From CAZNYN01 sp964577295 (GTDB lineage Bacteria; Synergistota; Synergistia; Synergistales; Synergistaceae): DNA of 10,967 nucleotides. Position numbers and translations under genes: made by a program. Numbering within the stretch: position 1 is the first letter of the stretch; every line of letters begins with the position of its first letter. The notes under the pieces were generated by a model that saw only the letters and a program-made list of their open reading frames with translations, was not told the DNA's origin and ran no database searches. The stretch spans positions 1 through 10,967 of the forward strand of contig CAZNYN010000057.1 in the NCBI GenBank assembly GCA_964577295.1. The letters run 5' to 3'. Below are positions 7,514 through 10,967 of this stretch, piece after piece.

Positions 7514-7703
7514 AAGCTCAAAATGCCGCTAGCGGTTCGGCTAGTAGTTACAGCAGGCATATATCAATACGTTGTAGCCACAGATTGTGGCTGCCTATGA
7601 TGTTACGTTAGACCCAACGACACCGCCGGCATTAATTGACATACGATTTCAAGAAAACAGTTATCTATAGACTAGGCACTGCTTGCTCTTGCGGCTCTCC
7701 CCT
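7502..7703 (-). ncRNA. Possible structured RNA, unidentified
   Basis: No credible ORF covers this stretch. Read on the minus strand it has a hairpin CAGT...ACTG around 7682-7659 and a perfect 7-bp hairpin AGCCACA-ATC-TGTGGCT (7592-7576). The latter is nested in an imperfect outer helix between GTAACATCATAGGC (about 7605-7592) and GCCTGCTGTAAC (7558-7547). Next come CTAGC-CGAACC-GCTAG (about 7541-7526) and the UUCG/U7 hairpin. The 5' segment GCAAGC (7686-7681) can also pair with GCTTGC (7516-7511), which would close the ends or compete with the terminator. This resembles a noncoding RNA or a long regulatory leader. I could not match it to tmRNA, RNase P, SRP RNA or a known riboswitch, and a 6S-like RNA cannot be judged by eye. 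No clear promoter was found. Confidence 0.3.
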
Positions 7704-7757
7704 TCCTGAAAAGAAAAAAGTAACAAATAACGGCACAAACACAAGCTATAAATAAAC

Positions 7758-7800
7758 AAAACGTAAGGGCCTCTCTGTTAAGGGGAAGCCCTTACGCTTT
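7758..7800 (-). terminator. Long terminator-like stem-loop
   Basis: Arms CGTAAGGGC (7762-7770) and GCCCTTACG (7788-7796) are a perfect 9-bp inverted repeat with a 17-nt loop. In minus-strand RNA the stem extends by a G-U and three A-U pairs and is followed by a U-rich tail (through about 7748). In plus-strand RNA the first extension is an A-C mismatch and the tail is weaker. It therefore favours a minus-strand transcript arriving from the right, although the neighbouring gene on that side is plus strand. Confidence 0.6.
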
Positions 7801-7856
7801 GTTTGAGCGAAGCTCTGCGGATAAAAGGCTTGACATCGAACAGAAGTTGAGGGCTC

Positions 7857-8738
7857 ATGTATGCTGAAAAGCAAATTTGGGAGACCTCAGAGGTATTCAA
7901 TTCACGGTGTGAGCTTCTCTCTCGGTTTTTTGATGATAGAATAAAAAGGTCCGCACCGCTTCATTTTGGTCTTAAGATATTGAGTTTGCAAGGTGTGAGC
8001 TATGTTTGGCCGGTGCGAAGTTTCAGATGCGTTAACTTTAGACAAGAGAGAAAGAGTCGTTTGATGGATATGGATATTGAAGTGTGGTGTTCAAATCTCA
8101 CCGTAAGATTACAGAGCACCTTTGGCAGTGAACTCGTGTTTGTAGGTCTGCAAGGCAGTTACGGGCGTAAGGAGGCAACTCCGTCAAGCGACACTGATGT
8201 TGTTGTTATCTTAGATGAAATTAACACCGAAAAACTGGAAAAATATCGAAGCGTAATAGATTCCATGCCATACCATGAACGGGCCTGCGGATTTATTGCA
8301 GGGCTTAGGGATATAGCCTCATGGATTCCCGGCGAGATATTTCTGCTGGTTAATGATACTCTGCCGATATACGGAACATTAGATTTTTTATGCGGGAAGT
8401 ATACGAAAAAGGATATCGCTGATTTTATAAAATCTTCAGCATGTGCCATATACCACGGGTGCTGCCATAATTTTTTATTCGAGAGGGATAGTGCTTTGCT
8501 TCTCTCGTTGTATAAAGCGGCTTTTTTTCTGCTGAGAACAAAATACTATCACGACAACGGCACTTTTATAAAAAGGGAAAGAGACCTAACCGCACTATTG
8601 TCGGGCAGTGATGCAGAAATCTTGAACACAAAAGCGAAATTATCCGAAGTTAAACAAACAGCAGGTACTGATAATTTTACTGAAGCATCAGAGCGGCTTA
8701 TAAGCTGGTGTTCCGATATAATAAGATTTTATAAATAA
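7857..8738 (+). CDS. Nucleotidyltransferase-domain protein (Pol beta superfamily), function unknown
   Basis: 293 codons from the ATG at 7857. The recognisable part starts near residue 70. GLQGSYGRKEATPSSDTDVV (98-117) is the GS...D.D motif of Pol-beta-type nucleotidyltransferases, with the metal-binding aspartates at 112 and 114. CGFIAG near 143, the TLPIYGTLDFL segment, then ACAIYHGCCHNFLF and a helical C-terminus (KAAFFLLRTKYYHDNG) resemble a family of roughly 220-250-residue bacterial proteins annotated only by this domain. It probably transfers a nucleotide to an unknown acceptor; aminoglycoside modification or a toxin-antitoxin role cannot be claimed. The ATG at 7857 has GAGG five to six nt upstream. 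An ATG at 8064 (residue 70) fits the family length better but has a weak ribosome-binding site. It is monocistronic, and the only plus-strand gene in the window. Confidence 0.8.
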   Translation: MYAEKQIWETSEVFNSRCELLSRFFDDRIKRSAPLHFGLKILSLQGVSYVWPVRSFRCVNFRQERKSRLMDMDIEVWCSNLTVRLQSTFGSELVFVGLQGSYGRKEATPSSDTDVVVILDEINTEKLEKYRSVIDSMPYHERACGFIAGLRDIASWIPGEIFLLVNDTLPIYGTLDFLCGKYTKKDIADFIKSSACAIYHGCCHNFLFERDSALLLSLYKAAFFLLRTKYYHDNGTFIKRERDLTALLSGSDAEILNTKAKLSEVKQTAGTDNFTEASERLISWCSDIIRFYK

Positions 8739-8771
8739 ACGGAATTCCAAAGTAGGATTATGTAGGTCAAA

Positions 8772-8828
8772 TGGTGCGGGAGAGGGGACTTGACCCCCTA
8801 CGTCGGTGACACAGGATCCTAAGTCCTA
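8772..8828 (-). pseudogene. 3' fragment of a tRNA-Leu(UAG) gene
   Basis: On the minus strand this reads as a tRNA-Leu from the anticodon arm to CCA. Loop CTTAGGA gives anticodon UAG (8821-8819), followed by a long variable arm (GTC-ACC-GAC), a 17-nt T arm with perfect 5-bp stem (8799-8783), the acceptor 3' strand CTCCCGC (8782-8776), discriminator A and CCA (8774-8772). The D arm and the acceptor 5' strand (expected GCGGGAG) are absent; the sequence beyond about 8828 is unrelated AT-rich DNA. The T loop has G where U54 is nearly invariant. It cannot be a functional tRNA. Loss of everything 5' of the anticodon arm is the pattern left by integration into a tRNA gene. Confidence 0.85.
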
Positions 8829-8878
8829 AAGAAAATATCATAAAAGTTGAAAACTACTGTCTATGCCTGAACCCTTGC

Positions 8879-8982
8879 TTGTAGCTGAAATGAAATTGTT
8901 GCGTTTTGTTGCTGTGGTTGCAACTGAAAATGCTATTTGTTGCGCACCTAGGTTTTATATCCTGTGCATAAATTGTAGCTGA
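8879..8982. repeat. Short direct repeats between the two tRNA-Leu sequences
   Basis: TTGTAGCTGA occurs exactly at 8879-8888 and 8973-8982. Between them TTGTTGC occurs at 8896-8902, 8906-8912 and 8937-8943, with a variant TGGTTGC at 8915-8921. An imperfect inverted repeat GCAC..AGG / CCT-GTGC spans about 8944-8967. No ORF is supported in 8829-8997. Repeated short sites of this kind could be recombinase arm-type or accessory binding sites of an old attachment region; that is inference. Confidence 0.45.
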
Positions 8983-8997
8983 TAGAAAAACAATAAG

Positions 8998-9082
8998 TGG
9001 TGGGCAGAAAGGGACTCGAACCCTCATGACTCACGTCACTGGCTCCTAAGACCAGCGTGTATACCAATTCCACCATCTGCCC
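8998..9082 (-). tRNA. tRNA-Leu(UAG), intact, CCA encoded
   Basis: The acceptor strands GGGCAGA (9082-9076) and TCTGCCC (9008-9002) pair perfectly, followed by discriminator A and encoded CCA (9000-8998). The D arm has GGTGGAATTGGT. The anticodon arm CTGGT-CTTAGGA-GCCAG gives UAG. The class II variable arm is TGAC-GTGA-GTCA, and the T loop is TTCGAGT. It has a near-consensus promoter 12 bp upstream. Its acceptor stem and variable arm differ clearly from the tRNA-Leu fragment 170 bp downstream, so the two are not recent duplicates. Confidence 0.97.
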
Positions 9083-9094
9083 ACGCAGTTGTTG

Positions 9095-9124
9095 ATTATA
9101 AACTGCTACGTGCCCCTGTGTCAA
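9095..9124 (-). promoter_or_regulatory. Promoter of tRNA-Leu
   Basis: Perfect -35 TTGACA (9119-9124) and perfect -10 TATAAT (9095-9100) on the minus strand, with an 18-bp spacer. The mature tRNA 5' end is 12 bp beyond the -10. The last codons attributable to the integrase remnant end 13 bp upstream. Confidence 0.85.
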
Positions 9125-9136
9125 CTAAAGACTGTT

Positions 9137-9902
9137 CTAGCACGTCAATGCCTTTGTATATGGGAAGATAAGTTCGTTATCTTCTGTCATTACTCCAATT
9201 TTTATAGTTTTGCCCCCATATTGAGATACAACCGCTGTTTCCTGACTTGAAATTTACATCATTGCTACGTAGCTTAAAAAATTCCCCTGTTCTCATACCT
9301 GTATCAATTAACACAATAACAGCGTCAGCTTGTTCAGTATAGCCAAAATGACGCATAGTACGCACCACACTGGCCTATTTTTCTGGTGTGATATACCGTT
9401 ACAACACGTTTAATTCTGGAAGTCTGCCAATGTGAGGCATACGGGATGGGCCACGCCGACGGTAAGCTACGTTCAGCATTACGGAGAGTGCAGAGGTCTT
9501 GCGATTTATTGTAGAATTTGTATAACCTTTGGCTCGTAAGTGCATACGAAAATCATCAATAGCAGTTTCATCAATTTTATCCAGGCGTGTCTCTTTTCCG
9601 AAAAAATCAAGGCAGGCATTGGCGTTGTGTGTAGCGGTAACAATAGCATTAGAGGTACTCCAGCGTGTAGCAACAGTGAGGTCATAGGCACGTTGTAACG
9701 TCCAGTCTGATACCGCACCATTAACAGGTATTGGGGCTGTTAGTTCGGCTAGGGCTTTTGCACGTCCTGCAATAGCCTCCTCCAATGTCTCACACGTACC
9801 TGTTTTGCGTATATCAGCATGAGATACGTCAAAGAAATATTTTTTACCACGCTTGCGTATACCACGTGGCAGACTTTCTGTTTTTACTACCACTTTTACC
9901 AC
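9137..9902 (-). pseudogene. Decayed tyrosine recombinase (phage/ICE-type integrase)
   Basis: From a GTG at 9902 (or 9893, which has a better-spaced AAAGGGTGG) the frame encodes an arm-binding-like start (LPRGIRKRGKKYFFDV) and a SAM-like core-binding domain (about residues 60-150) ending ...TNSTINRKTSALS. TAA at 9399-9401 and TAG at 9375-9377 interrupt it. The same frame then continues with the catalytic-domain start, including the first catalytic arginine in DTGMRTGEFFKLR. After a five-G run (9213-9217) this frame stops at 9177-9179, whereas the neighbouring frame continues plausibly (MTEDNELIFPYTK) to TAG at 9137-9139. The HxxR, second His and catalytic Tyr region, roughly the last 100 residues, is missing where the tRNA-Leu promoter begins. 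It therefore cannot recombine. The gene would have integrated an element into a tRNA gene. Confidence 0.88.
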
Positions 9903-9905
9903 CCT

Positions 9906-10262
9906 TTAAATGAGTTTGCTTACAAGATTTTTTAAAAAGGCTATCCCTGCTGGTGTCAGATGTAAGGTTTTGTAACGATTGTCGCTTGAGCTTTCAACTT
10001 TGATTACATAATGTAGTCCGTCAGTATGGTCATAGACACCACCAGCAAGGTAATTTACTATCCTAGTAGCACCTGCGGTAGATATGCCTATATCATTACA
10101 GAGAGCATTAACAGTTGTTGGTGTGCCAGTTAAGTCTGCGACAGCAATTTTCAAAAAACCTGCTAGATACTGTACTGGCATTTTGGGAACTGTACCATTG
10201 GCCGTGTCGACCACTGTCGAGAGTGTAAGCAGTTTTATAAGTAACTCTTCATCTTTTACCAT
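9906..10262 (-). CDS. Winged-helix (MarR-like) DNA-binding regulator, element-associated
   Basis: 118 residues, ATG at 10262 with AAGGAG about 10 nt upstream. Helices around 29-72 include a helix-turn-helix candidate (TTVNALCNDIGISTAGATRI, about 49-68). The segment SSSDNRYKTLHLTPAG at 91-106 matches the wing and following helix of MarR-family proteins (D.R...L.LT..G). No signal peptide or membrane segment is visible. It ends 3 bp before the integrase remnant and is probably co-transcribed with it, a common place for a regulator of excision or integration. A specific family or ligand cannot be named; it looks intact although its neighbour is broken. Confidence 0.65.
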   Translation of the reverse strand: MVKDEELLIKLLTLSTVVDTANGTVPKMPVQYLAGFLKIAVADLTGTPTTVNALCNDIGISTAGATRIVNYLAGGVYDHTDGLHYVIKVESSSDNRYKTLHLTPAGIAFLKNLVSKLI

Positions 10263-10335
10263 GAGTAAAAATCTCCTTGCTTGCGGTTTAGAATAGTTGC
10301 AGATGTGAAGTCATGCGTCTCGTGCAAGTCGCGTG

Positions 10336-10473
10336 CTACTCGCCTTGCTCTTTCTCTACACTAACCTGTAAAGCTTCTAAAATGTCTTTTAAGCAGGAAT
10401 TTTCCAAGACCAGTTCATCTAATAGCTCTTCCGAATGTAAAATACGCTCTTTGAGCGCCTCGATATCTTTCAA
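10336..10473 (-). CDS. Short coiled-coil ORF, hypothetical
   Basis: A 45-codon frame from TTG at 10473 to TAG at 10336. The product begins with KDIEALKERI and is rich in Glu, Leu and Lys, with leucines spaced in heptad fashion and a segment LVLENSCLKDILEAL typical of a short coiled coil. The open frame extends back to a stop near 10510 without ATG or GTG. AAAGGTGG (about 10508-10515) and AAGGA (about 10489-10493) are possible ribosome-binding sites, neither ideally placed for the TTG. It lies upstream of the regulator and integrase remnant in the same direction. The composition looks like protein rather than chance, but the start is unclear and it could be a degraded piece of a longer gene. 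Confidence 0.4.
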   Translation of the reverse strand: MKDIEALKERILHSEELLDELVLENSCLKDILEALQVSVEKEQGE

Positions 10474-10853
10474 AATTAATAATTTATTATCCTTAATAAT
10501 TTTAATCCACCTTTAATAGTTATATGTATTACTATCTGAATATGCTTTAGAGCTTTTTTATTATCTTCAGGTCCGTTGTCATCGCAATTATTTTGTGACT
10601 TGCTTTTTTCTGAATATGTTTTAATGGATATTTATATATCATCGGTGCGTCCTCGCTGGCCTCATGTTGCTTTGTACATGACAGTGCTTTAGTATAACGC
10701 CATCTCCAATGTTGTTTTTCTAAGAGCGGCAAAATGTAAATTTGTGCTCTGATAAAGAGGTTTTAAGTGTCGGGATAAAGGAACTTCACAACACTTGCTG
10801 CAGAAAATTACTGTTGTGTTAAAATATCTTTACATGTGTAGGTTTTTTTCCCA
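10474..10853. other. About 380 bp without a supported gene
   Basis: AT-rich DNA between the short coiled-coil ORF and the tRNA-Lys terminator. A possible 31-codon basic ORF on the minus strand (10547-10642) has a modest GAGG before its ATG, but no recognisable features. CTGAATATG(C/T)TTTA occurs twice (about 10536 and 10610). AAGTGT/ACACTT (10765-10770, 10791-10796) is a 6-bp inverted repeat with a 20-bp spacer. Nothing here is strong enough for a function. Confidence 0.4.
10560..10587 (-). promoter_or_regulatory. Candidate promoter for the regulator/integrase transcript
   Basis: Minus-strand TTGCGA (10582-10587) and GATAAT (10560-10565) are 16 bp apart. They lie about 85 bp upstream of the short coiled-coil ORF and would drive it together with the winged-helix gene and the integrase remnant. 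The match is moderate. Confidence 0.3.
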
Positions 10854-10854
10854 T

Positions 10855-10878
10855 AAAAAAAGACTGCTAATGCAGTCT
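10855..10878 (-). terminator. Intrinsic terminator after tRNA-Lys
   Basis: AGACTGC (10861-10867) and GCAGTCT (10872-10878) form a 7-bp stem with a 4-nt loop. On the minus strand it is followed by U7 (10861-10855, the first overlapping the stem). It lies 10 bp after the encoded CCA of tRNA-Lys. Confidence 0.9.
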
Positions 10879-10888
10879 GAATTTTTAT

Positions 10889-10964
10889 TGGTGGATCGTA
10901 CAGGAATCGAACCTGTAACCCCCTGATTAAGAGTCAGGTGCTCTGCCAGTTGAGCTAACGATCC
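10889..10964 (-). tRNA. tRNA-Lys(CUU), CCA encoded
   Basis: Acceptor strands GGATCGT (10964-10958) and ACGATCC (10899-10893) pair. The D arm is GCTCAACTGGCAGAGC, the anticodon arm CCTGA-CTCTTAA-TCAGG gives CUU, and the T arm ACAGG-TTCGATT-CCTGT is canonical. CCA is encoded at 10891-10889. The 5' end is 3 bp from the window edge, so its promoter is not visible. Confidence 0.97.
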
Positions 10965-10967
10965 AAA

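Larger units (their letters stand above)
9125..10587. mobile_element. Remnant of a tRNA-targeted integrative element
   Basis: This segment carries a tyrosine recombinase with several disabling lesions, a winged-helix regulator and a short ORF, all minus strand, directly abutting the promoter of tRNA-Leu. Nearby (8772-8828) is a 3' tRNA-Leu fragment broken at the anticodon arm. Together these are the usual marks of a prophage or integrative element end. No structural, conjugation or cargo genes remain in the window. The boundaries given are approximate: the left limit is where the tRNA-Leu promoter starts, and the right limit is uncertain and could reach the tRNA-Lys terminator. Confidence 0.55.

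Noticed and set aside
7606..7620. GTTAGAC and ACCCAAC beside the imperfect cruciform look like integron attC core boxes (GTTRRRY / RYYYAAC).
   Set aside because: The matching complementary core box at the other end of the cruciform is absent, the boxes overlap each other, and no integron integrase or cassettes are present.
7830..7835. TTGACA upstream of the nucleotidyltransferase as a -35 box.
   Set aside because: No acceptable -10 at 16-18 bp.
8159..8449. Minus-strand ORF of 96 codons.
   Set aside because: Antisense to the nucleotidyltransferase active-site region; no ribosome-binding site or family resemblance.
9375..9401. Stop-codon readthrough or reassignment of TAA/TAG to Gln in the integrase.
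   Set aside because: TAA and TAG end many intact genes in the window, and the integrase also has a frameshift and a missing C-terminus, so decay is simpler.
10256..10350. Another minus-strand frame reading VARDLHETHDFTSATILNR, with its TAA overlapping the regulator start.
   Set aside because: No usable start codon after the upstream stop except a poorly placed TTG; about 23 codons; no recognisable family.
10313..10516. Plus-strand ORF of 67 codons.
   Set aside because: Serine/leucine-rich composition is the complement of the minus-strand coiled-coil frame; no ribosome-binding site and no recognisable features.
10547..10732. Minus-strand ORF of 61 codons from a TTG.
   Set aside because: No ribosome-binding site for the long form and no family resemblance; the 31-codon internal version is mentioned only as a possibility.

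Overview
This window looks like the chromosome of an anaerobic bacterium. It encodes a four-subunit, ferredoxin-linked 2-oxoacid oxidoreductase in korDABC order, flanked by ordinary housekeeping genes. Strong Shine-Dalgarno sequences, intrinsic terminators and moderate base composition fit bacteria. The acpS-nnr-tsaE-tsaB neighbourhood next to kor genes would suit Synergistota or a related anaerobic lineage, but that placement is a guess from gene order and protein flavour, not something the sequence proves.

Layout. Positions 1-1322 (minus) hold rlmD, a 23S rRNA m5U methyltransferase cut by the window edge. A minus-strand intrinsic terminator (1405-1437) separates it from the korDABC operon (1460-4202, minus), which has a plausible sigma70 promoter at 4284-4312. 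Upstream of that lies a second tightly overlapping minus-strand operon, acpS-nnr-tsaE-tsaB (4363-7399). It covers activation of acyl carrier protein, repair of damaged NAD(P)H, and two components of t6A tRNA modification.

The interval 7400-7856 has no protein gene. It is rich in stem-loops, including an imperfect cruciform and a UUCG hairpin followed by seven U on the minus strand, so it may hold an unrecognised structured RNA. A plus-strand nucleotidyltransferase follows (7857-8738).

From about 8772 to the right end the window is accessory in character. There is a 3' fragment of one tRNA-Leu(UAG), 170 bp with short repeats, an intact but different tRNA-Leu(UAG) with a consensus promoter, a decayed tyrosine recombinase, a winged-helix regulator, a short coiled-coil ORF, and finally a tRNA-Lys(CUU) with its terminator. 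The break in the tRNA-Leu fragment falls in the anticodon arm, as expected for tRNA-targeted integration. I read this as the scar of an integrative element that has lost its recombinase.

I found no new defence or biosynthetic system. The most interesting spots are the split/intact tRNA-Leu pair and the structured intergenic region at 7500-7703.
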